A stretch of DNA of 64,000 nucleotides from Frondihabitans australicus (GTDB taxonomy: Bacteria; Actinomycetota; Actinomycetes; Actinomycetales; Microbacteriaceae), in assembly GCF_003634555.1 (NCBI RefSeq), contig NZ_RBKS01000001.1:3162001-3226000 (forward strand). The letters are read 5' to 3'. Shown in pieces: positions 1 to 8,082 of the stretch (positions within the stretch are counted from its first letter, which is position 1; each line of letters begins with the position of its first letter). The position numbers were made by a program, and so were the translations under genes. Below the pieces are notes generated by a model that was given only the letters and a program-made list of their open reading frames with translations, made no database searches and was not told the origin of the DNA.

Positions 1-2
1 CG

Positions 3-722
3 TTCACCTACGCGCAGATGTCGCGCGGAGGGGAAACCGGCGACGGCTACCAGATCGGCATCAACCAGTGGGGCACCGCCTGCGGCAAGCCCTACGGCCA
101 CGTCGTGCGCAGCGGCGACCTCCTCAACCTGTATGTATCGAACGTCAAGTACCACGGCTACACGGCGCAGATCGCCCGGATGATCGCCATCGGCGACATC
201 ACCGAGAAGCAGGAGACGACGCTCGCAATGTGCGCCGACGCGGTCCGCCGCGCCGAGGCGAAGATCCGTCCCGGCGCACCGATCCATGACCTGCACGACG
301 CCGCGTTCTCCGCCTACACCGACCGCGGCTACCTATCGCCCGAACAGACCGAGACCTCCCGCATGCCCTACAACTGGGAGTCCGAGAAGGACGGCGGACC
401 ACGCCGTGTACGCAAGCAGTACGTCCCCGACGTCGACTACGAGGCCTCGGGCCGCCGCCTCGAGCGGGTGTACCCAGCCACGTTCGGCCCGCACAACCCA
501 AACCTCGGCCACAGCGTCGGCAACATGGGCGCCCCGAAGTTCAACGTCACCAGCCACAACACCGAGCTGCTTCAGCCCGGCATGGCCATGGTGCTGCACG
601 CGCAGTGGCTCGACCCGCTGAGCGACGGAGCCAACATCGGCGACATGTTCCTCGTCACCGAGGGCGGCTACGAGAACCTCAGCCGCCACACCTCCGTCGA
701 CGCGTTTCGCGTCGACGCATGA
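3..722 (+). CDS. creatinase-like M24 protein (5' end outside window)
   Basis: The reading frame is already open at the window start, so the N-terminal domain is missing; about 239 C-terminal residues are present. The fold signature is the M24 (pita-bread) family of creatinase, ectoine hydrolase and Xaa-Pro aminopeptidase, shown by the GHSVG histidine segment and the ending PGMAMVLHAQW...NIGDMFLVTEGG. In a hand alignment the usual metal ligands are replaced: SDxTR reads TAQIAR, the VEPG glutamate is lost, and the last glutamate (RIED) reads NIGD. Creatinase itself is a metal-free M24 hydrolase, so a C-N hydrolase role is more likely than peptidase. The gene ends in an ATGA overlap with a possible GntR start, and heads a catabolic cluster with a cyclodeaminase and a racemase-like enzyme. 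Confidence 0.75.
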   Translation, partial: FTYAQMSRGGETGDGYQIGINQWGTACGKPYGHVVRSGDLLNLYVSNVKYHGYTAQIARMIAIGDITEKQETTLAMCADAVRRAEAKIRPGAPIHDLHDAAFSAYTDRGYLSPEQTETSRMPYNWESEKDGGPRRVRKQYVPDVDYEASGRRLERVYPATFGPHNPNLGHSVGNMGAPKFNVTSHNTELLQPGMAMVLHAQWLDPLSDGANIGDMFLVTEGGYENLSRHTSVDAFRVDA

Positions 723-781
723 GCCTCGCGCCTGCCCGTGCCTCGGCGCGGGCGGGCGCGACCGCTCGATACGATCGGGGA

Positions 782-1399
782 GTGGAATCGAAGACCGCAT
801 CTGTTCTCCGGACGCTTCGCGCTGAGATCGTCTCGGGTGAGCTTCCCGGCGGGACACGGCTCAAGGAGGACGTCATCGCTGCCCGTTTCGGGGTGTCGAG
901 GGTTCCCGTGCGGGAGGCTCTGCGGCAGCTCGAGTCGGAGGGCTTCGCCCTGGCCGAGAAGTACCGGGGAGTGACCGTCGCCGAGGCTTCGGCCGAATCG
1001 GTCATCGAGTTGATGCAGATCCGCCGGCAGCTCGAGGGCCTGGCGGCCCGCTTGGCGGCCAAGCGTCGTGGCGGCGAGTCGTCTGCCGACCTCAAAGTGG
1101 TCGTCGAGCTGGCTCGCGAGGCGACGCCTCCGGTCGAGCCGCTCATCGAGTTCCATCACCTCGTGGCCGGCGCCTCCGGAAACCGCCAACTCGAATCCAT
1201 GATCGAGCGGGTCATCCAGCAGACCGCCTGGGCTTTCGAGCGGCGGACCCAGGATGCGCTCAGCGCCAGCCTCGAGGACCACGCCGCCATCGCCGCGGCG
1301 ATCCTCCGCGGCTCGGAGACGCAGGCTTCCGTCTTTATGGACGAGCACCTGAGCAAGGACGAGGAGTGGCTTCGGGCGGGTCGGGCACTCTCGTCGTAG
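782..1399 (+). CDS. GntR-family (FCD-type) transcriptional regulator
   Basis: About 205 residues. The N-terminal winged helix is typical of GntR (LRAEIVSGELPGGTRL, then FGVSRVPVREALRQLESEGF), followed by a helical ligand-binding FCD domain with RRQLEGLAARLAA and conserved histidines (EFHHLV, DHAAI, DEHL). The GTG start at 782 is preceded by TACGAT about 7 bases upstream and has no clear ribosome site, so it may be leaderless; an in-frame ATG at 719 overlapping the previous stop is the alternative. It probably represses the flanking catabolic genes; two GTATAC palindromes downstream are its likely sites. The effector is unknown. Confidence 0.85.
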   Translation: MESKTASVLRTLRAEIVSGELPGGTRLKEDVIAARFGVSRVPVREALRQLESEGFALAEKYRGVTVAEASAESVIELMQIRRQLEGLAARLAAKRRGGESSADLKVVVELAREATPPVEPLIEFHHLVAGASGNRQLESMIERVIQQTAWAFERRTQDALSASLEDHAAIAAAILRGSETQASVFMDEHLSKDEEWLRAGRALSS

Positions 1400-1407
1400 T
1401 CCGATTC

Positions 1408-1417
1408 TCGTATACGA
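1408..1417. promoter_or_regulatory. probable GntR operator 1
   Basis: Perfect 10-bp palindrome TCGTATACGA in the gap between the GntR and MFS genes. GTATAC cores are typical of FadR/FCD-type GntR sites. A second near-copy lies 116 bp downstream. Confidence 0.5.
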
Positions 1418-1523
1418 CCCTGACCCTGACGGGACACATCTGGCGAGAATTGCCCGGAAGTATGGGCACTTTCGTGCTCCGAAACAAAGCGTATTGAGCC
1501 TGTAACCCGCTAGAAACACCAGG

Positions 1524-1533
1524 TCGTATACAA
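1524..1533. promoter_or_regulatory. probable GntR operator 2
   Basis: TCGTATACAA shares the GTATAC core with the first site. It lies just upstream of a possible -10 (CATACT, 1552-1557), about where a -35 would fall, so binding here would block transcription of the MFS gene at 1611. Confidence 0.5.
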
Positions 1534-1610
1534 AAGAGTGTCCCCGCGGTGCATACTGATCATGGCGATCGGGTGCGTCCGTCACACCTCTTTTTCCGCT
1601 GGAGTTACTC

Positions 1611-3056
1611 ATGACTGCTGTAACCGGCTCCACCGCACCCACGGCCTCCCCCGCCGCGACGCCCCGCAACGGCGTCGCCACCGCTCTCGACTCGATCGGG
1701 TTCACGCGCGCTCAGTTCGCCGTTCTCATGCTGATTCTCGCCGGCGAGTTCTTCGACACTCTCGAGCAGAACTCGGTCGGCGCCATGGCGACCAACATCA
1801 AGGCGTCCCTGCAGATCGGCGACGTGCAGCTGACCACGATCAACACGGCCACCGTGATCGGTGGTCTTGTCGGCCGGTTCCTGGCCGGCTGGCTTGCGGA
1901 CCGCTATGGCCGCCGCTTCTCGCTGAGCCTGAACCTGCTCGTGTACACGCTCGGCGGTCTGCTGAGCGCTCTCGCCTTCAACTACGACGTGCTGCTCGTG
2001 AGCCGCTTCATTGTCGGTGTCGGTGTCGGAGGCGAGTTCATGATCGGCATCGCGATGCTCTCGGAGATGGTCGCAACGAAGTTCCGCGGCGGCCTCATCG
2101 CCACGATCAACGTGGGAGCCGGCGGCATCGGCAACTTCATCTCGTACGGGCTGTTCCTGCTCCTGCTTGGCCCGTTGGCCGTGCCGCTCGGTGGCGACCA
2201 CGTCGTGTGGCGGTGGACGTTCGTGCTCCTGGCTCTGCCAGCCCTGATTGTGGTCTTCTACCGTCGCCGGCTGCCCGAGACGCCCCGGTGGCTGCTCTCC
2301 AAGGGGCGCGTCGACGAGGCGAACCGCTCGCTGGCGATCCTGGCCTCGTCGTCGCTTCACCCGGCCACTGACGTGAAGTCGCCGATCGAACTCACCGAGG
2401 CGGACCTCCCGCCCGTGGCCCTGCATTCGTCGCCCGCCGCTGTCTTCCACAAAAGCGTCCTGCGCCGCACGATCTCGATCGGTATCGCCTCGTGGATGGC
2501 GTTCGGCGCCCAGGTCACCCTGAACTTCCTGATGCCAACGCTGCTCGTCGAGCGCGGCTACACCGTGTCCCAGAGCCTGCTGTACACGATGATCATGAAC
2601 ATCGGCTCGCTCCTCGGCTGCACCCTGGCCGCCCTCATCGCGAACAGCGTCGGGCGTCGTGTGACGGTGACGACTGCCGGGATCCTGGGCTGCCTCACCG
2701 CGCTCGCATTCGCCGGATTCGGCAACAGCACCGGCACGATCCTGGTGCTCGGCGCCCTGTTCCAGTTCTTCACCATGGTGACCAACACGACCCTGGCCGC
2801 CTGGACCGCCGAGGTCTACCCGACGGCGATCCGCGCCTCGGGTGCCTCGATCGTGAACGGAATCGGCAACATCGCCGGCGCGGTCATGCCGTACCTCGCC
2901 GTCGCCCTTTTCGGAGCGTTCGCCTTCGCCGGGGTCTTCGGCCTCGCGGCCGTGATGTACGCGATCCTCGTCATCGCCTCGCGGTTCGCCCCCGAGGCCC
3001 GCGGCCGCACCCTCGAGCAGGTCAACGAGAACGAGCTCACCACGGCCACCCACTGA
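1611..3056 (+). CDS. MFS metabolite:proton symporter
   Basis: 481 residues with twelve predicted membrane segments. Hallmarks are the loop 2-3 motif GWLADRYGRRFS, the segment RFIVGVGVGGEF, and LPETPRWLLSKGRVDEA before the central loop, which place it near the sugar-porter/aromatic-acid/SV2-like group of importers. GGAG lies 6 bases before the ATG. Its position between the regulator and the catabolic enzymes suggests it imports their substrate. The substrate cannot be read from the sequence. Confidence 0.88.
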   Translation: MTAVTGSTAPTASPAATPRNGVATALDSIGFTRAQFAVLMLILAGEFFDTLEQNSVGAMATNIKASLQIGDVQLTTINTATVIGGLVGRFLAGWLADRYGRRFSLSLNLLVYTLGGLLSALAFNYDVLLVSRFIVGVGVGGEFMIGIAMLSEMVATKFRGGLIATINVGAGGIGNFISYGLFLLLLGPLAVPLGGDHVVWRWTFVLLALPALIVVFYRRRLPETPRWLLSKGRVDEANRSLAILASSSLHPATDVKSPIELTEADLPPVALHSSPAAVFHKSVLRRTISIGIASWMAFGAQVTLNFLMPTLLVERGYTVSQSLLYTMIMNIGSLLGCTLAALIANSVGRRVTVTTAGILGCLTALAFAGFGNSTGTILVLGALFQFFTMVTNTTLAAWTAEVYPTAIRASGASIVNGIGNIAGAVMPYLAVALFGAFAFAGVFGLAAVMYAILVIASRFAPEARGRTLEQVNENELTTATH

Positions 3057-3063
3057 ACACCAC

Positions 3064-3090
3064 GGCGGGGCCGGACACTCCGGCCCCGCC
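3064..3090 (+). terminator. strong hairpin inside the catabolic operon
   Basis: Eleven-bp perfect stem (GGCGGGGCCGG / CCGGCCCCGCC) with a 5-base loop, 8 bp after the MFS stop and before the next gene. No U-run follows, so it may act as a partial terminator or mRNA-processing/stability element separating transporter from enzyme expression. Confidence 0.5.
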
Positions 3091-3132
3091 CGCACCACCG
3101 GGCTCCGGCCCGCACTCGACACGGAGGAACAC

Positions 3133-4032
3133 ATGGACACCCTGAAGATCTCGGCCACCGCCAACGGTCTCAACTACCTGCCCGAGTACGTGGCGACCGT
3201 CGGCAGCATCTTCACCGACCGCGGCCTCACCGTGACGGCCAAGGCCTGCGACCCGTGGACCGGCGTGCTCGACGACATCGAATCGGGTGAGGCCGACCTC
3301 GCCCTCGGCGGCCTCTGGGTTCCCGCTCTCTACGCAGGCGCACCCCGCAAACTCTCGGTCGTCGGGCAACTGAACCACGCGTTCCCGATGGCGATCGTGT
3401 CGCGCACCGAGACGTCCCCGATCACCCTCGACCAGCTCGCCGGCAAGGTCGTCCTCTCGCCCGGCGCCGGAGGCAGCGCCCCCTACGAATTCACCGCCGG
3501 CCTCATCCGTGAGGCCGGACTCAACCCTGCCGACACGTCGTGGATGCGTGACCTCTCGACGTCGATGATGATCGAGCTCTACAAGGCCGGCACCGGCGAC
3601 GCAATCGTGCTCGACCTCGTCAGCGCGGGCGAGGTCGTCGCCGACGGCTTCGGCACCATCGTGTTCCGTCACCTGAGCGCCGGCCTCATGCCCAACAGCG
3701 TCTACTACACCGAGACGCACCGAGTCGCCGACCTCAGCGACCGCATCGAGCGGTTCATGGACGGTATCGCCGAAGCCATGGCCGCCATCAACACGGGCTC
3801 GGTCGACGCCGAGATCGACGCCGTGCTCGCCGAGCGTTGGCCGACGAAAGACCACGGCCTGCTGCGCGAAGTCATCGCCGAGATGATCGCCGGCGACGTG
3901 TGGGGCTCGGCGATCATTGACCGCGACGCGTCGGACCGCTGGATGCGGATCCTCACCGAGGTCGGCCTCACCACCCACCAGCCGTCGCTCGAAGAGCTCC
4001 TCGGCGAGCAGCCGGTCAGCGTCTCCGCGTGA
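3133..4032 (+). CDS. NMT1/THI5-like substrate-binding-fold protein, no signal peptide
   Basis: 299 residues. The pattern is that of SsuA/THI5-type periplasmic-binding folds: LKISATANGLNYLPEYVATVGSIFTDRGL at the start, DIESGEADLALGG, and ITLDQLAGKVVLSPGAGGSAPYEFTAGLIREAGLNP. Ribosome site GGAGG is 5 bases before the ATG. The protein begins directly with the fold: no signal peptide or lipobox, and no ABC permease or ATPase is nearby. It may therefore be a cytoplasmic ligand-binding protein or an enzyme on this fold. THI5's cysteine-rich motif is not seen. The stop overlaps the next gene by 4 bp. Confidence 0.75.
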   Translation: MDTLKISATANGLNYLPEYVATVGSIFTDRGLTVTAKACDPWTGVLDDIESGEADLALGGLWVPALYAGAPRKLSVVGQLNHAFPMAIVSRTETSPITLDQLAGKVVLSPGAGGSAPYEFTAGLIREAGLNPADTSWMRDLSTSMMIELYKAGTGDAIVLDLVSAGEVVADGFGTIVFRHLSAGLMPNSVYYTETHRVADLSDRIERFMDGIAEAMAAINTGSVDAEIDAVLAERWPTKDHGLLREVIAEMIAGDVWGSAIIDRDASDRWMRILTEVGLTTHQPSLEELLGEQPVSVSA

Positions 4033-5075
4033 CCCTCGTCCTCGGCGCCGCCGACATCGCGCGCCTCCTCCCACAGGTCGACGTGGCCTCCGCCGTCGAG
4101 GCGATCCACCGCGACCTCGGCACCGGCGCCATGGAGCAACTCGCACCCGCCGCGCTGACCGGAGACGACGACGGCGTCTTCCTTCCGATGACGGCACGGT
4201 CGGATCGGCTCGGACTCGTTGCCGTGAAGCTCATGGCCGACATCCCCGCGAATGCGTCGCGAGGTCTGCCCAGCCAGCGCTCCACTCTCCTGGTCTCCTC
4301 GGTCGCGACGGGCGAATGCGTCGCCGTCCTCGACGGCGGCGGCATCACCCGCGCCAGGACCGCCGCCGCGTCTGTCGTGGCGACGACTCATCTCGCGAAT
4401 CCCGGTGGGCGCACCCTCGGCCTCATCGGTGCAGGGAACCTCGCTATTGAGCACGTGCGCGCATTCGCGGCGACATCACCGTTCGACCGCGTCGTCGTCT
4501 GGTCGCGTTCGAGCGACACCGTCGACCGGTTCGTGCGGGAACTCGGCTCCCAGCAGCCCGCCGCCTGCGTCATCGCGTCGTCGCCGGAAGACGTCGCCCA
4601 CGAGGCGGACGTGCTCTGCACCCTCACCCCCTCCGTCGATCCGATCGTCCTGGGCGAGTGGCTGCACGACGGCCAGCACGTCAACGCGGTCGGTGCCCGG
4701 CCCCGCGCTACACACCGCGAGCTCGACGGGGCCGCGATGGCTTGCGGCACGCTCGTCGTCGACAGCCGCCCCACGGCCTATTCGAAGTCCGGCGACCTCG
4801 TGCAGGCGATCGCCGACGGCGCCCTCGCCGCCGACGTCGCGTTGGCCGAACTGGGCGAAGTCGTCGCAGGCACAGCGGTCGGTCGCACGTCGTCCTCCGA
4901 CATCACCGTCTTCGACTCCACAGGCATCGCGGCGCAGGATCTGGCAGTGGCCGCTGCCATCATCGAGCTCGCCCGCCAGGGTGGTCTCGGTGCCGAGCAC
5001 CGCCTGTCGGCGGCCGACCTGCTGACCGGTGTCGAGCATCCTGCGTCATCGCTTCTCGGGACGATGTCGTCATGA
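4029..5075 (+). CDS. ornithine cyclodeaminase / mu-crystallin family enzyme
   Basis: 348 residues, GTG start in a GTGA overlap with the upstream gene. Family features are VAVKLMAD (substrate-binding lysine), GITRARTAAAS, the Rossmann motif LGLIGAGNLA near residue 140, VNAVGARPRATHREL, and the C-terminal SSDITVFDSTGIAAQDLA. Members are NAD(P)-dependent cyclodeaminases, amino acid dehydrogenases or imine reductases, so the exact reaction is uncertain. Translational coupling to both neighbours implies action on an intermediate shared with the M24 and racemase-like enzymes. Confidence 0.85.
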   Translation: MTLVLGAADIARLLPQVDVASAVEAIHRDLGTGAMEQLAPAALTGDDDGVFLPMTARSDRLGLVAVKLMADIPANASRGLPSQRSTLLVSSVATGECVAVLDGGGITRARTAAASVVATTHLANPGGRTLGLIGAGNLAIEHVRAFAATSPFDRVVVWSRSSDTVDRFVRELGSQQPAACVIASSPEDVAHEADVLCTLTPSVDPIVLGEWLHDGQHVNAVGARPRATHRELDGAAMACGTLVVDSRPTAYSKSGDLVQAIADGALAADVALAELGEVVAGTAVGRTSSSDITVFDSTGIAAQDLAVAAAIIELARQGGLGAEHRLSAADLLTGVEHPASSLLGTMSS

Positions 5076-5791
5076 TCCGCATCGCCGTCGTCAACTGCAA
5101 CACCACCGCGTCGATGACTGAGACCGCGGCAGCTCGAGCGCGCCTCGTCGTCGGCCCGGACGTCGAGATCGTGCCGGTCACGCCCGCCTGGGGTGTCGCG
5201 TCGGCCGAGGGCTGGTATGACAGCTTCCTCAGCGCCGCCGCGGTGCTCGAGACGCTCGAAGGGTTGGACGGGACGGTCGACGGCGTCGTCATGGCCGGGT
5301 TCGGCGAGCACGGTCGAGAGGGCGCCCGCGAGATCCTGTCGGTTCCGGTGGTCGACATCACCGAAGCAGCAGCCCACTTCGCCATGCCCCTCGGTCGTCG
5401 GTACGGTGTCGTCACGACCGTGCGGAGAGCCGTCGGCCAGATCGAGGACAGCCTCGCGACCGCTGGGCTCATCGATCGATGCGCGGCGATCATCGACACC
5501 GGACTCGGCGTGCTTGAGCTCGACGACGACCCTTACGCCACGGCGGAGGCCTTCGTCGCGGCCGGACAGCGCGCCATCGCCGCGGGAGCCGAGGTCATAT
5601 GCCTCGGATGCGCCGGCATGGCGGGGCTCGAGGACCACGTCCGTGAACGGCTTCCTGTTCCCGTTGTCGACGGAGTGGCAGCAGCCGCCGCGATGGTCGA
5701 GGCCCTCATTCGCCAGCGGCTTACGACGAGCAAGATCGAATCGTTCGCGGCGCCCTTACCCAAGCAGCGCAGCTGGCCGACATACGCGTGA
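5072..5791 (+). CDS. Asp/Glu/hydantoin racemase-family protein lacking the first catalytic Cys
   Basis: 239 residues; the ATG overlaps the previous stop (ATGA). It starts with the typical RIAVVNCNTTASMT and carries LGCAGM with C180. Hydantoin racemases use a pair of cysteines near positions 76 and 181; here position 76 is glycine in AGFGEHGRE. A two-base racemisation is therefore doubtful, and a one-cysteine reaction (as in decarboxylase relatives), a lyase or an isomerase role is possible. It is the last gene of the cluster. Confidence 0.78.
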   Translation: MIRIAVVNCNTTASMTETAAARARLVVGPDVEIVPVTPAWGVASAEGWYDSFLSAAAVLETLEGLDGTVDGVVMAGFGEHGREGAREILSVPVVDITEAAAHFAMPLGRRYGVVTTVRRAVGQIEDSLATAGLIDRCAAIIDTGLGVLELDDDPYATAEAFVAAGQRAIAAGAEVICLGCAGMAGLEDHVRERLPVPVVDGVAAAAAMVEALIRQRLTTSKIESFAAPLPKQRSWPTYA

Positions 5792-5800
5792 GAGCCGCCT

Positions 5801-5817
5801 GTCAGTGCACGACTGAC
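5801..5817 (+). terminator. weak hairpin after the catabolic cluster
   Basis: GTCAGT-gcacg-ACTGAC, 9 bases after the racemase-like stop. The stem has only 6 bp and no T-run follows, so termination is possible but unproven. Confidence 0.3.
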
Positions 5818-6051
5818 CTCTGCAGCCACCGCGCCCAGCAGCCTAAGTCCACCGCCTGGCCATCACTTTTTAAATGCGCCTAAATGTCTGGTGGCGCCAC
5901 AACAGGTTGTCCGACCTTGGTCCTGGTCTCGTGAAGGTACCCACTCGAAAGCAGCCTGAAATCACAAACTGCGGTGAATCGATCGGACCCTACATGCCTT
6001 CGTAAACTCCGCCTGCTCTCTGGGTCATCCGTTCCCGGTCGATGTAACGTA

Positions 6052-6684
6052 TCACCGAAAAATCACACGCTGATACTGTGTGGAGTCCTGACGCTGCTGC
6101 TGGTCACCGCGCTCAGAGTCGCAACGACGCTACCCCTGGCAATGATCGCGCTTGTTGTTTTCGGTGGCCCGGCCGGCGTCGGCAGCGCATTACTGTTCGC
6201 ACACCAGAGTCACAGCGGCACGGCTCAGCGGGCGGTATTCCCCACGCGCGCCATTGTCTCCTTCGCGTGGGTCGCTGGCCTACCGCCGGCAACCTTCCTC
6301 ATCGATCTCTAGGGCGCTGGAGCGCTACTGCCGATGACCAGTGTGATCGCGGTGAGCAGCATTGCGCTGAGCGTCTAGCTCCGCCGCAACGGCCGCGACG
6401 CTGTCGCTGAGGTCCCGCCGTCGCACGACGCTGCGACGCCCACCCGGAAGCACTCGTGGGTCGTGGGCGTCATCGTCGGAGCCTTCGTGCTGCTGCAAGC
6501 GACGGACAACACGGTCGTCTCGGTGATGAGCCTCTACGTCACCGAACAGCTGCGCGTCGATATCGTTTGGGCAAAGATCGAGCTTGATACCGCGGCCCTG
6601 CTGGAGATCCCCCGACTGCTGATCGCTGCGCGCTGCCCGACCGGATTCGCACCGAATTCCAAGCGCATCTCTTCGCTCCCATAG
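6052..6684 (+). pseudogene. decayed SET-type sugar efflux MFS transporter
   Basis: One reading frame (codons starting at 6052) carries recognisable MFS sequence, LALVVFGG-like membrane segments, PAGVGSALLFAH, RAIVSFAWVAGLPPATFLI, then ATDNTVVSVMSLYVTEQLRVDIVWA and LEIPRLLI, matching sugar-efflux (SetA/SetB-like) transporters. It is broken by in-frame TAG codons at 6310-6312 and 6376-6378, and both the N-terminal helix and the C-terminal half are missing. The surrounding 5818-6051 holds no gene I can support. Confidence 0.65.
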
Positions 6685-7031
6685 GGGCCTGGACGAGGCC
6701 ATTGCGCGTCGAATGTGACCGGCTCGCTCATGCCTCGGCCCCTGACTACAGCTGCAGCAACATCTCGCTGGGGCGTAATGACGAATCGGATACGAGTTCA
6801 TCCGGCGCTTCCACGTTCACGTCTTTCCGCCAGACAAAAGTACTGGTCTGGAGGAGGGCGACTCTCTGGTCGGGTCCGCCAACTCGGTCCTGTACCAGCG
6901 TGCACGGATCGAGCACAACTAGTGGCCGAGTGTGAAGGGAGCCGTCTCCGGTCTCTAGCCATCGCAAGATCCGCCTACCGACGTAGCGATGGACACGTGA
7001 GAGGGTGAAGCAGTTTGAGACCGGAGGTGCC
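6685..7031. other. gene-free stretch
   Basis: No ORF here has convincing coding character or a recognisable motif. It follows the transporter pseudogene and is likely degraded DNA plus the promoter region of the HTH gene at 7032. Confidence 0.4.
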
Positions 7032-7376
7032 ATGAATGCCGTAGAGGCGACCGCTTCGTTGCGCACTAGAGAGCGACTGCGGCTTCTAGTCAAGCGGGCT
7101 GGCAGTCAGCGTGCGGCGGCGCGATATCTCGGCGTAAGCGTTCGATCCCTTGGCAGGCTCGTCACAGGCGAGACGGCTGTGGGTCAGGACATGGCTGCCC
7201 GCCTCGAAGCCGTCAACTACGTCCTCGCAAGAGCCGAGCAGGTCTGGGCGCCGCAGGCCATCGAGGGATGGCTGTACGGCTGCAATAGCGTCCTCGACGG
7301 AGTCCGGCCAATCGACTTTGTGGGATCGGGACGGGTTCAAGAGATCGTGCAGGCACTCGAGGTCGCCCGGGCTTGA
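7032..7376 (+). CDS. MbcA/ParS/Xre antitoxin-type HTH protein
   Basis: 114 residues; GGAGG lies 4 bases before the ATG at 7032, which is preferred over an upstream in-frame start at 7005. The N-terminal half is an HTH (GSQRAAARYLGVSVRSLGRLVTGETAV). The C-terminal part AIEGWLYGCNSVLDGVRPIDFVGSGRVQEIVQALE resembles the MbcA/ParS antitoxin domain (DUF2384). Such proteins normally pair with a RES-domain toxin, but no toxin gene adjoins it; the next gene is convergent, 4 bp away. It is either an orphan antitoxin or a stand-alone regulator. Confidence 0.55.
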   Translation: MNAVEATASLRTRERLRLLVKRAGSQRAAARYLGVSVRSLGRLVTGETAVGQDMAARLEAVNYVLARAEQVWAPQAIEGWLYGCNSVLDGVRPIDFVGSGRVQEIVQALEVARA

Positions 7377-7380
7377 GCGA

Positions 7381-8082
7381 TTAGTGCGGAGTGGGTGGCC
7401 GCCGCCGAATGATGCGGTAAGGGTTTTGCGAGTCTGCTTTCGTTATCAAGTCGTCCAAAGAGGCGAGCTTCTCCTGCGTGTCTTGCGGGATGTGAAAATG
7501 CCGGCTGGCGTCGTCGAATGTGAATCGAACGCGGGCCCCATCTCCACCTGGAATGGCGTTGATACTGTGCTCGAGGTCGGACTCAACCCGGATGACGGGC
7601 GTGTCTTCCGTGAGGATGAATTCTCGATAGGGTCCCCACCGCATCTGCACTCGGCCGTGGAGGACCTCAACAAATTCAACGCCCGCATGCTCATGCGGCA
7701 ATTCGTCTGCTGCGTCTGGCTCCAGGTGGCAGTCCCAAGCCTGCACACCGCCGAACCGCGGGGTCCTCGATGTCCACGAGCGGCCCGGCTGGTCGTGGTA
7801 TTCGGATACGAATCCTGGGCGAGGCTCCATATTTGCGTCGATCATGCGATCGAAGGATGCCCGGAATTTGAGGCGAATTGCCACCAGTGTTTTGACGGTC
7901 GGCTGCGTTGCGCCGGACTCGATTCTCCCGACGGTGGATCCGCTCAGACCAATCTGACGACCGAATTCTTCCTGACTGAGCTCCAACGACCACCGAAGCC
8001 AGGCGATCCGGTCGGCAATTGATCTCACGGTGGCCCAGTCGAGGTCGGAGCCCGGATCGAGGTTCCGGAAATTTGACGTCAT
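7381..8082 (-). CDS. XRE-cupin transcriptional regulator
   Basis: 233 residues. The HTH (IAWLRWSLELSQEEFGRQIGLSGSTVGRIESGATQPTVKTLVAI) occupies the N-terminal third. A cupin sensor follows, with HEHAGVEFVEVLHGRVQMRWG and a second strand set ending in RVRFTFDD. The ATG at 8082 is preceded by TATTTT with a 6-base gap (8089-8094 on the minus strand), which fits a leaderless transcript; a longer in-frame start at 8187 looks non-coding in composition. The ligand is unknown. Confidence 0.78.
   Translation of the reverse strand: MTSNFRNLDPGSDLDWATVRSIADRIAWLRWSLELSQEEFGRQIGLSGSTVGRIESGATQPTVKTLVAIRLKFRASFDRMIDANMEPRPGFVSEYHDQPGRSWTSRTPRFGGVQAWDCHLEPDAADELPHEHAGVEFVEVLHGRVQMRWGPYREFILTEDTPVIRVESDLEHSINAIPGGDGARVRFTFDDASRHFHIPQDTQEKLASLDDLITKADSQNPYRIIRRRPPTPH

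Noticed and set aside
1605-3173. Long minus-strand frame opposite the MFS gene
   Set aside because: Shadow of the real gene: Arg/Gly/Asp/Glu-rich, no motifs, typical of antisense frames in high-GC DNA. Many others of this kind were dropped.
5799-5825. TGTCAGTGCACGACTGACC as a transposon end
   Set aside because: It is better explained as the short hairpin after the racemase-like gene; it does not match the right-end repeats.
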